Origin: Mediterranea massiliensis
GTDB lineage: Bacteria > Bacteroidota > Bacteroidia > Bacteroidales > Bacteroidaceae
Assembly (NCBI GenBank): GCA_015060695.1
Contig: SUYA01000001.1
Location: forward strand, 46,686-110,685
DNA: 64,000 nt
Direction of reading: 5' to 3'
Shown here: positions 1 to 6,794 of the stretch, one piece after another
Numbering within the stretch: position 1 is the stretch's first letter
How the letters are laid out: each line of letters opens with the position of its first letter
Notes under the pieces: generated by a model
The model's input: the letters and a program-made list of their open reading frames with translations, nothing else
Database searches by the model: none
Told to the model about the DNA's origin: nothing
Position numbers and translations under genes: made by a program

Positions 1-204
1 TGGTAGAGCACAACCTTACCCCAAAGAATGGGAAATAAAACCAAGCTTGGCAAGGTAGTGATGTAAAATCAATGAATGTTATTTAGCAAACCATGCGGAA
101 ATAGCTCAGTTGGTAGAGCACAACCTTACCCCAAAGAATGGGAAATAAAACCAAGCTTGGCAAGGTAGTGATGTAAAATCAATGAATGTTATTTAGCAAA
201 CCAT
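1..204 (+). repeat. Tandem 110-bp repeat carrying truncated tRNA-Gly 5' halves
   Basis: The unit repeats with an exact 110-base period: one full copy at 95-204 and one cut by the window edge at 1-94. Each begins with the first 33 bases of the intact tRNA-Gly that follows at 205, and identity stops right after U33, immediately before the anticodon. The rest is unrelated to tRNA. It contains CTTGGCAAGGT, the reverse complement of the tRNA-Gly anticodon-arm sequence ACCTTGCCAAG, about 30 bases downstream. The units look like displaced 5' halves from recombination at the anticodon, later amplified, but that origin is inference. More copies may lie upstream of the window. Confidence 0.9.
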
Positions 205-277
205 GCGGAAATAGCTCAGTTGGTAGAGCACAACCTTGCCAAGGTTGGGGTCGCGAGTTCGAGCCTCGTTTTCCGCT
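205..277 (+). tRNA. tRNA-Gly (anticodon GCC)
   Basis: A complete cloverleaf of 73 bases. The acceptor stem GCGGAAA pairs with TTTCCGC at 270-276, with T277 as discriminator. The anticodon arm is CAACC-TTGCCAA-GGTTG with GCC at 238-240, and the T-arm carries TTCGAGC. No CCA is encoded. It is identical to the copy at 408-480. Confidence 0.97.
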
Positions 278-296
278 CTAAACACATAATGGTGTT

Positions 297-377
297 GCCC
301 AGGTGGCGGAATGGTAGACGCGCGCGTTTCAGGTGCGCGTGCCGCGAGGCGTGCAGGTTCGAGTCCTGTTCTGGGCA
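297..377 (+). tRNA. tRNA-Leu (anticodon CAG)
   Basis: A class II tRNA of 81 bases. Acceptor GCCCAGG pairs with TCTGGGC, with A377 as discriminator. The anticodon loop is TTCAGGT (CAG) inside a CGCGT/GCGCG stem, followed by a long variable arm (GCCGCGAGGC) and a T-loop TTCGAGT. CCA is not encoded. It sits between the two identical tRNA-Gly genes in the same orientation. Confidence 0.96.
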
Positions 378-407
378 CTTCCTTCTTTGTTAATAGAAGG
401 AATATCT

Positions 408-480
408 GCGGAAATAGCTCAGTTGGTAGAGCACAACCTTGCCAAGGTTGGGGTCGCGAGTTCGAGCCTCGTTTTCCGCT
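408..480 (+). tRNA. tRNA-Gly (anticodon GCC), second copy
   Basis: Identical over 73 bases to the copy at 205-277, with all stems intact and anticodon GCC. It ends the Gly-Leu-Gly cluster, with an intrinsic terminator 18 bases downstream. Confidence 0.97.
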
Positions 481-497
481 CTGACATTTTTTTTTGT

Positions 498-538
498 AGC
501 TCTGCAAGCATACTTCATGTGCTTGTGGAGCTTTTTTT
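498..538 (+). terminator. Intrinsic terminator of the tRNA cluster
   Basis: A 13-bp hairpin (498-510 with 520-532, two G-T wobbles, 9-base loop) followed by a run of seven T. It closes the tRNA transcript before the permease gene. Confidence 0.85.
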
Positions 539-559
539 AATGTTTTAACTCTAAAAGAG

Positions 560-1285
560 ATGATGATAACTGTGGTGTGGGTACTATTACTCACTATCAT
601 TGCTGCTTTTATTCAACGTGTTACGGGTTTTGGTTTTGGCATTTTTGTCATGATGTTCTTTCCGTATATCTTAACCTCTTATGGAGCAAGTACTGCACTT
701 TCAGGTTTATTGGCAGGTAGTACAGCATTGTTGATAGCCATTCGTCAGTGGCGTTACATTCGTTGGCGACTGATGTTTGTTGTGTTGTCATCTAATATTA
801 TAGTTTCTTTTCTTGCCATCCACTACATGGCTTCATTAAGTAATGTTGTATTGAAGCGTAGCTTTGGTGCAATGTTTGCTTTGATAGCCCTTTATTTTTT
901 GTTTGGTAGTGGGAAAATTCGTTTTCGCTTTCGTTCTTCTTTCTCTCAAGGAGTGATAGGTGCTTTAAGTGGTGTAATGGGTGGGATGTTTGCAATGCCT
1001 GGCCCTCCGTTGGTACTTTATTGTATAGGTCGCATTGATGACAAGCAGGCATATATAGCTACATTGCAAGCCTTTTCAGTGTTGCTTAATGTGTTTTATA
1101 CGTTATTTCGTGCAAAGGTAGGTTTTTTTACCTCTGATACATGCTTGTTGTGGGTGGTTGGCTTGGTAGGTGTTGTTATAGGTACCCATGTAGGGACTTG
1201 TTTGTTTGAGCGTATCAGTGCCTCTGCATTACGCAAAATTGTATATCTGTTCTTGTTGGTAAGCGGTCTGATTGCAATGTGTTGA
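560..1285 (+). CDS. TSUP family (TauE/SafE-like) membrane permease
   Basis: The 241-residue product is almost wholly hydrophobic, with about eight predicted membrane segments, and fits the sulfite exporter TauE/SafE (TSUP) family. Family members move small sulfur-containing or organic anions across the inner membrane; the substrate here is unknown. The family's glycine-rich loop in the second half is visible as GALSGVMGGMFAMPGPPLVL, and the N-terminal half begins with the matching RVTGFGFGIF segment. The length is usual for the family. Two ATG codons stand in tandem at 560, so the start is uncertain by one codon. The gene converges on the histidine kinase with only nine bases between them and no visible terminator. 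Confidence 0.85.
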   Translation: MMITVVWVLLLTIIAAFIQRVTGFGFGIFVMMFFPYILTSYGASTALSGLLAGSTALLIAIRQWRYIRWRLMFVVLSSNIIVSFLAIHYMASLSNVVLKRSFGAMFALIALYFLFGSGKIRFRFRSSFSQGVIGALSGVMGGMFAMPGPPLVLYCIGRIDDKQAYIATLQAFSVLLNVFYTLFRAKVGFFTSDTCLLWVVGLVGVVIGTHVGTCLFERISASALRKIVYLFLLVSGLIAMC

Positions 1286-1294
1286 TGTAACAGA

Positions 1295-2638
1295 TTAATT
1301 GAATACCAAGCGGAATGTAGTGGGATTGCCGGATAGTAGAGAGATGCTACCTTGAGATAATCGCATGATTTGTCGGGATATGCTTAGGCCGATGCCGTTA
1401 CCCGTTTGTTTAGTAGTGAAAAAGGGAACAAAGATATGTTCTTGAATATCAGTAGGAATTTCTTTTCCATTGTTGCTCACTTCTATAATTACTGCTTCCT
1501 CGTCATCGCAATAAGCTCTCAGCGTGATAATTCCTTCCTTTAAATCTTCACATTCCTCGATGGCTTGTCGGGCATTTTTCAGTAGATTGAGCATTACTTG
1601 TGTTATCAGTTGCTCGTCGGCATATAGAATCAGTTCGTCGGGGTTTATATGTAGATTGAAGTGGATGTATTTGGCGCATTCTTCTGCTTGTATCAGTGAA
1701 ATGGTGCGTTCGATGAATGGTTTTAGGTAGAACAATGTGGGTTTGGGAGTAGGGATGTATGTGAATTTCCGATAAGAGTTGACGAAAGACAATAATCCGT
1801 TTCCGGTGGCATGGATGGTTTGTAGTCCCTTGCGCACCTCTTCCGGGGCGTTTTCTTTGGTAATTATGCTTAGTAGTGTGTCGCTTAGCGAGGTGATGGG
1901 GGTTACCGAATTCATTATTTCGTGTGTCAATACTCTGGTCAGTCGCATCCATGAATCTATTTCTTTTTCGTCCAATGCGGTATGTATATCATTCAGTGCA
2001 ATGATACGCAAGGGTTCATTGTGTACTTTTACAAGGCTGACATTGATTGATAACTGAACGTTTTTTCGCTCGTTGTAGTATGAGTATTGTAATTTGTCTC
2101 CTGCACGACAATTTTGCAGAAGTTTCATTAGGTCGGCATCAATATTTTCCAATTGGTTGATGTGAGTGAATATATCCAACCCCAAGAGTCTTAATGCTTC
2201 TTTGTTTTTTTGTGTAATCACTCCTTTTTCATTCAGTACCAATACGCCGGTATTGACGAAATCGAGGATTAGTTCGTAGTATTTCTCTTGTTCGATGGTT
2301 TCCAAACGGGCTTGTAGCAACACGTTAGACACTCTGTTCAGTGCTTTATGTACCATTCGTCTCTCTTCGTTTTCCTCGGTTTCGTTGAAGCGCATGGAGT
2401 GGTCGTTGTTTTCAAGTGCATCGAGTAGGAAGAGTACCATGCGGGTGTGGTGCTGATAGACGTGGTGTTGCCACCAGAGTGCTGCCGGTAAGAGCAGGCT
2501 GAAGCAGATGGCCCAAAACAAGGGTGTGCCCATGTTCTTAGGAAATGATACGTTTAGCACTACCATTGTCCACATGAGTGTAGTGATTATTGCTATGAGC
2601 ATGGTAGTGATTATGCAAACGATGTATCGGTGTTTCAT
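1295..2638 (-). CDS. PAS-type sensor histidine kinase (NtrY/NtrB-like)
   Basis: A 447-residue membrane-bound sensor kinase. Two membrane segments near residues 8-30 and 40-57 precede a linker, a PAS-like domain at about 120-220, the H-box with the phospho-acceptor H239 in LTHEIMNSVTPI, and an ATPase domain with the N-box near 347-359, FVPFFTTK near 403-410 and a final GNGIGLSI box. The G1 box reads NNGKEIP, with Asn where many kinases have Asp; I believe this is common in this Bacteroidota subgroup. It lies 18 bases downstream of the response regulator and is surely its partner. The divergent ABC operon is the likely target of the pair. Confidence 0.92.
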   Translation of the reverse strand: MKHRYIVCIITTMLIAIITTLMWTMVVLNVSFPKNMGTPLFWAICFSLLLPAALWWQHHVYQHHTRMVLFLLDALENNDHSMRFNETEENEERRMVHKALNRVSNVLLQARLETIEQEKYYELILDFVNTGVLVLNEKGVITQKNKEALRLLGLDIFTHINQLENIDADLMKLLQNCRAGDKLQYSYYNERKNVQLSINVSLVKVHNEPLRIIALNDIHTALDEKEIDSWMRLTRVLTHEIMNSVTPITSLSDTLLSIITKENAPEEVRKGLQTIHATGNGLLSFVNSYRKFTYIPTPKPTLFYLKPFIERTISLIQAEECAKYIHFNLHINPDELILYADEQLITQVMLNLLKNARQAIEECEDLKEGIITLRAYCDDEEAVIIEVSNNGKEIPTDIQEHIFVPFFTTKQTGNGIGLSISRQIMRLSQGSISLLSGNPTTFRLVFN

Positions 2639-2656
2639 AGGGCTAATAAGTGGTTG

Positions 2657-3262
2657 CTAAATCCCGTATTTCTTCATTTTGTTATAAAGTGTCTGGCGTG
2701 TAATGTCCAGTTGAGCAGCTACGGCCGATAGGTTTCCATCGTTATTTTTGATGGTGCGCACTATCAGTTCTCGCTCCATTTCTTCCAAAGTGGAGACGCT
2801 ATTTAATACTTGCGTTTTCAGTGAAGGTTGTTTTTTGGTTGTCTTCTCGTTTTCGGCACTCTTTCTCTCTTCCTCTTGTTTGTGTAGCAAGGCTTTCTGC
2901 AGGGTGTCTATCAACTTTTGGTTATCCCAAGGCTTTACCACAAAGTCGGCGGCACCCTCTTTGATGCCACGCACCGCCAAGTCAATGTCGGCATAGGCCG
3001 TAAAAAGCACAACCGGCAGGTTGGGGAAGTTTCGTTTTACTTCGTGCAGATAGTGCAATCCCTCTTCGCCGCCATTCATACCTGCCTTAAAATTCATGTC
3101 GAGTAGCAAAATATCCCATTGCGACTGGCGTAGAATGTTCAGCAGATTCAGAGGCGAAAGCAACGTGCCCACCTTGTCAAAGCTGGGGGCCAACAACAGT
3201 TGCAAGGAATGAAGCACCGCCTTATTGTCATCCACTATCAATAGATTGCCTTTTTGTTTCAT
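2657..3262 (-). CDS. Response regulator: receiver plus Fis-type HTH, no AAA+ domain
   Basis: At 201 residues this is a receiver domain (acid pocket D11/D12, phospho-acceptor D55, T88, K110) joined by a charged linker (about 130-155) to a Fis-type helix-turn-helix at about 160-201 (NLSAVAAQLDITRQTLYNKM). NtrC-family regulators normally have a sigma-54 AAA+ domain between these parts. Its absence gives the architecture of the ActR/RegA/PrrA class, which does not need sigma-54. It is cotranscribed with the kinase at 1295-2638 and divergent from the ABC operon. Two GTCTAA-N3-TTAGAC palindromes in the shared intergenic region are the obvious candidate binding sites. Confidence 0.93.
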   Translation of the reverse strand: MKQKGNLLIVDDNKAVLHSLQLLLAPSFDKVGTLLSPLNLLNILRQSQWDILLLDMNFKAGMNGGEEGLHYLHEVKRNFPNLPVVLFTAYADIDLAVRGIKEGAADFVVKPWDNQKLIDTLQKALLHKQEEERKSAENEKTTKKQPSLKTQVLNSVSTLEEMERELIVRTIKNNDGNLSAVAAQLDITRQTLYNKMKKYGI

Positions 3263-3365
3263 TATTTTACCACTTAGCTCATGACTTTAAAATTTGCCTA
3301 CCCCCTTCAGAGGTATCTGAGACGCATCTTCCTCGGTTTTTCTTCGTTTCTTAGTGACCGAACCA

Positions 3366-3409
3366 GGTACGAGGAAGGTACGAGGAAGGTACGAGCGAGG
3401 TGCGTCGGA
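3366..3409. repeat. 11-bp tandem repeat in the RR/ABC intergenic region
   Basis: Two perfect units of GGTACGAGGAA (3366-3376 and 3377-3387) are followed by GGTACGAGCGA and a decayed GGTGCGTCGGA. The period is close to one helical turn. It lies about 100 bases upstream of the response regulator start, on the face opposite the ABC promoter. Function unknown. Confidence 0.8.
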
Positions 3410-3580
3410 GGTCTATTTTTGTCAAATTCGTTGTACGTTTATTTTGTACGTATTTGCTAAGGGAAACCAAGTTTTTTTGTCCCTTTCCTCCGAAGCGCAT
3501 CAAAGATATAATTTTTCTTTCAGAAACCCATTTTGAGCTGAAAAATATTTTCCCTTCTTGGAAAAATTATTTTCCCTATA

Positions 3581-3618
3581 GTCTAATTTTTAGACACCGG
3601 TTGTCTAAAAGTTAGACA
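3581..3618. promoter_or_regulatory. Paired palindromic operator, GTCTAA-N3-TTAGAC twice
   Basis: Two perfect palindromes share the same half-site: GTCTAA-TTT-TTAGAC at 3581-3595 and TGTCTAA-AAG-TTAGACA at 3602-3618. Their centres are 22 bases apart, about two helical turns, and lie about 90 bases upstream of the predicted ABC operon start. The geometry suits two dimers of a Fis-type regulator on one DNA face. Assignment to the response regulator at 2657-3262 is inference from position. Confidence 0.75.
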
Positions 3619-3667
3619 GCACTGTTTTTCTCATTTTTCATCGCTCCGGTTTTTTTCTTAAAAAACG

Positions 3668-3697
3668 ATTTGTGGGTTTGGGGTGGTTCGTATCTTT
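3668..3697 (+). promoter_or_regulatory. Promoter of the ABC permease operon
   Basis: TTTG at 3668-3671 and TATCTTTG at 3690-3697 are 18 bases apart and match the Bacteroidota sigma-ABfr consensus. Transcription would begin near 3703, which rules out the in-frame ATG at 3672 as a start for the permease gene. Confidence 0.7.
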
Positions 3698-3740
3698 GCG
3701 TTGTGAATTTGAGTGTAGAACCAAACTGAATTATTATATG

Positions 3741-6044
3741 ATGAGATTTTATTACGTTATTCAGACACTGCTTCATGGGCGGAATGCCAACGTCATCAAA
3801 ATTGTCTCTTTGGGATTGGGATTGATGATGAGTATTCTGCTTTTTTCGCGTGTAGCATATGAACAAAGTTTTGATACCTGCTTCAAGGAGTATCAGTACC
3901 TATATCAGGTGTGGTCAGAAGTTAGCATTGGCAACAAGACCTATCCTCCCAGCTCTACCAATGTTGGCAAAATGGCAGCGGGCATTCTCGAAGCCATGCC
4001 CGATGTGGTAGAAAGTGCTACCAGTACGGGGGCATGGATGGTAAGTTCTCCTTTGTATAATGGGAATGTTTGTTTTAAAGAAGAAAAAGTGGCGGCCGAT
4101 TCGCTCTTCTTTCAAACCATGGGCATCGAGGTGCTGAGTGGAAACCCCGTCAAGGACCTTCAACAGATGGATGTCATCTTCTTGAGCGAACGATTGGCCA
4201 AACGAATGTTTGATGACGAAAATCCGATAGGAAAAGTCATCAGTTTCAATAAGGAAATAAATCTGACCGTACGAGGTACCTACGCCACGATTCCTTACAA
4301 TAGCACCATGAATCCCGAAGCTGTAATTTCCATGCCCAGCATCTGGAAACGTAACATTGGTAATTATTCGTGGGAAGGTGGCGATAGCTGGGGTATCTAT
4401 CTTCGTCTCAAACCGGATACTGACGTAGAAGCAATGAACAAGCGTATCCGCCAAATGGTTAAACAACACTTACCCGAAGGAGGCCTCTATTCATTGGAAA
4501 GCTATGCCAAACCCATTCGCGATACCTATCGCGGCCTCGATGATGTAAAACGCATGACCCTTATCATGGCTATCCTTGGTGCCAGCATCCTTTTCATCAC
4601 CGCTTTGAACTATGCCTTGCTTTCCATTTCATCCCTCAGCCGTAGAGCCAAGGCCGTAGGAGTACACAAGTGTAGCGGTGCAGAAAAGGGAACAATCTTC
4701 GGCATGTTCTTATGCGAAACAGCCATCATAATTCTCCTTGCCTTGTTATTGATGGGCTTCCTCATCTTCAATTTCCGTGATTTTGTAGAAGACACCGCCT
4801 CGGCCAAACTGGCTTCACTCTTTGCACTCGACCGTATCTGGGTGCCGTTAGCTGTTACTTTGATTCTCTTTCTGATAGGTGGTGTATTGCCGGGACAACT
4901 CTTTTCGCGCATTCCGGTAACCCAAGTATTCAAGCGATATACCGATGGGAAAAAAGGATGGAAACGCTCACTCTTGTTCATTCAATTTTCCGGAGTAGCC
5001 TTTGTGGGAGGATTGATGGCGATTATCTTTTTGCAATATCAGTTTGTCATCAATAAAGACACCGGCTACAATCCCGAACGGATTGCCATCGGACATAACG
5101 ACGCAAGAGATTACGAAGGTACCATGGCGGCCAAGCACTTCTACGAAAGTTTGCCCTACGTAGAAGCGGTCACTTCTTCTGTATACAATCCTACCGACGA
5201 ATATAGCGGCCAGTTTGTATATGATGAAACAGGAAAGAGCCTGTTCAGTACCAAATGGGATTATGTCTCTGAAAACTATACCTCCTTCATGGGAATGGCT
5301 ATCAAGCAAGGACGTACCCCACGCCAAAGCAGGGAATTGGCCGTCAACGAAACTTGGTTGAAAATGCGTCGTTGGAGTGCAGACGAAGCCATCGGTCAAA
5401 CCATCCAAACCGAAGAAGGAAGGGTGAAGATAGTGGGTGTCATCAAGGATTTTCATATCGGTAGTTTCTTCGAAGAACAACTTCCTTTCGTAATGCACCA
5501 TTATCCCACTTTTGGCAACACTGTCTATGTAAAACTGAAAGAGCCATTTACCGAAAACCTTCAGAAACTGAACAAAGAAGCCTCCGAAGTTTTCCACAAG
5601 GACATAGAGTTTAGAAGCATGGAAACCATGATGGCAGAGAATTACAATTCCGTTCGAGTTTTCCGTAACGCCACGATCGTAGCCACCTTTGTCATTCTCT
5701 TCATTACGCTGATGGGATTGATTGGTTACACCAACGATGAAACACAACGTCGCTCAAAAGAAATAGCCATCCGCAAAGTGAACGGAGCCGAAGCTTCGAA
5801 TATCTTAGAACTTCTGACGAAAGATGTGCTTTGTACAGCCCTTCCGGCCGTACTGCTTGGCACAATGGCTTCGTGGTATGTAGGTGAGATATGGATCAGC
5901 CAATTCTCTACCACCTTGGGAAGTACCATACCTTACTACCTAACAACCGCTTTGGCAACCTTGCTGATGATTGTTGCGATAGTAGTACTGAAGACTTGGC
6001 ATATAGCCAACGAGAATCTGGTAGTGAGCATCAAGAGTGAATAA
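3741..6044 (+). CDS. FtsX/MacB-type ABC transporter permease
   Basis: The 767-residue product has an N-terminal membrane segment (about residues 18-38), a large periplasmic domain of the MacB periplasmic-core type, three further segments in the middle (about 275-410), a second signal-like segment, and a C-terminal FtsX domain with LMGLIGYTNDETQRRSKEIAIRKVNGA. That last motif, repeated as SSLSRRAKAVGVHKCSGA in the first half, marks a duplicated FtsX permease. The start was chosen because MRFYYVIQ aligns with MKQLYYAVQ of the paralogue at 6795 and because the promoter lies downstream of the more upstream ATG; ATG at 3738 is also possible. First gene of a three-gene operon. Confidence 0.92.
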   Translation: MRFYYVIQTLLHGRNANVIKIVSLGLGLMMSILLFSRVAYEQSFDTCFKEYQYLYQVWSEVSIGNKTYPPSSTNVGKMAAGILEAMPDVVESATSTGAWMVSSPLYNGNVCFKEEKVAADSLFFQTMGIEVLSGNPVKDLQQMDVIFLSERLAKRMFDDENPIGKVISFNKEINLTVRGTYATIPYNSTMNPEAVISMPSIWKRNIGNYSWEGGDSWGIYLRLKPDTDVEAMNKRIRQMVKQHLPEGGLYSLESYAKPIRDTYRGLDDVKRMTLIMAILGASILFITALNYALLSISSLSRRAKAVGVHKCSGAEKGTIFGMFLCETAIIILLALLLMGFLIFNFRDFVEDTASAKLASLFALDRIWVPLAVTLILFLIGGVLPGQLFSRIPVTQVFKRYTDGKKGWKRSLLFIQFSGVAFVGGLMAIIFLQYQFVINKDTGYNPERIAIGHNDARDYEGTMAAKHFYESLPYVEAVTSSVYNPTDEYSGQFVYDETGKSLFSTKWDYVSENYTSFMGMAIKQGRTPRQSRELAVNETWLKMRRWSADEAIGQTIQTEEGRVKIVGVIKDFHIGSFFEEQLPFVMHHYPTFGNTVYVKLKEPFTENLQKLNKEASEVFHKDIEFRSMETMMAENYNSVRVFRNATIVATFVILFITLMGLIGYTNDETQRRSKEIAIRKVNGAEASNILELLTKDVLCTALPAVLLGTMASWYVGEIWISQFSTTLGSTIPYYLTTALATLLMIVAIVVLKTWHIANENLVVSIKSE

Positions 6045-6094
6045 ACTGAATGAAGAATTGAAAGATTAATATTGAAAATTAAACAATAGATAGT

Positions 6095-6775
6095 ATGATT
6101 GAAATTAAGAACCTTAGTAAGGTATTCCGCATGACAGAAGTGGAAACCGTAGCATTGAACAATGTGAATCTGCAAGTGAAAGAGGGCGAATTTGTAGCCA
6201 TTATGGGGCCTTCGGGTTGTGGAAAGTCAACCTTGCTGAACATTTTAGGCTTGCTTGATAATCCTACGGAAGGTAGCTATAGTCTGTTTGGCGAAGAGGT
6301 GGCAGACTTGAAAGAGAAAGAACGCACCCGGCTGCGCAAAGGGAAATTAGGATTTGTATTCCAAAGTTTCAATCTTATTGATGAACTGAATGTGTTTGAG
6401 AACGTGGAACTTCCATTGACTTACTTGGGCATCAAGCGAAGCGAACGCAAACAGATGGTAATGGATATACTGAAACGCATGAACATCAGCCATCGAGCCA
6501 AGCACATGCCTCAGCAACTCTCCGGCGGACAACAACAGCGTGTGGCCATTGCCCGTGCCGTAGTGACCAATCCTAAATTGATTTTGGCCGACGAGCCTAC
6601 CGGTAACCTCGACTCGAAGAATGGCATGGAGGTGATGAATCTGCTGACCGAACTGAATAGAGAAGGCACTACCGTCATCATGGTTACCCACAGCAAGCAC
6701 GATGCTTCGTTTGCCCATCGCATAGTGAATCTGTTTGACGGAAGCATTGTGGGTAATCTGCCGACAAATATGTAG
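6095..6775 (+). CDS. ABC transporter ATP-binding protein (MacB/LolD-like)
   Basis: A single 226-residue nucleotide-binding domain of the class that drives FtsX-type permeases. Walker A is GPSGCGKST (38-46), the Q-loop is Q90, the signature is LSGGQQQR (142-149), and Walker B with the catalytic glutamate is LILADEP (162-168), followed by a D-loop NLDS. It lies between the two large permease genes and probably serves both as a mechanotransmission machine acting on a periplasmic or outer-membrane partner. No HlyD-like adaptor or TolC homologue is in the cluster, so what it moves or remodels is unknown. Confidence 0.95.
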   Translation: MIEIKNLSKVFRMTEVETVALNNVNLQVKEGEFVAIMGPSGCGKSTLLNILGLLDNPTEGSYSLFGEEVADLKEKERTRLRKGKLGFVFQSFNLIDELNVFENVELPLTYLGIKRSERKQMVMDILKRMNISHRAKHMPQQLSGGQQQRVAIARAVVTNPKLILADEPTGNLDSKNGMEVMNLLTELNREGTTVIMVTHSKHDASFAHRIVNLFDGSIVGNLPTNM

Positions 6776-6794
6776 AATAAAAAAAAAGATAACG

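Noticed and set aside
193..600. Open frame on the minus strand across the tRNA cluster
   Set aside because: It reads through three tRNA genes and their repeats; the peptide repeats reflect duplicated tRNA sequence.
3366..3409. Short CRISPR-like array
   Set aside because: The repeats are 11 bases and contiguous, without spacers or cas genes.
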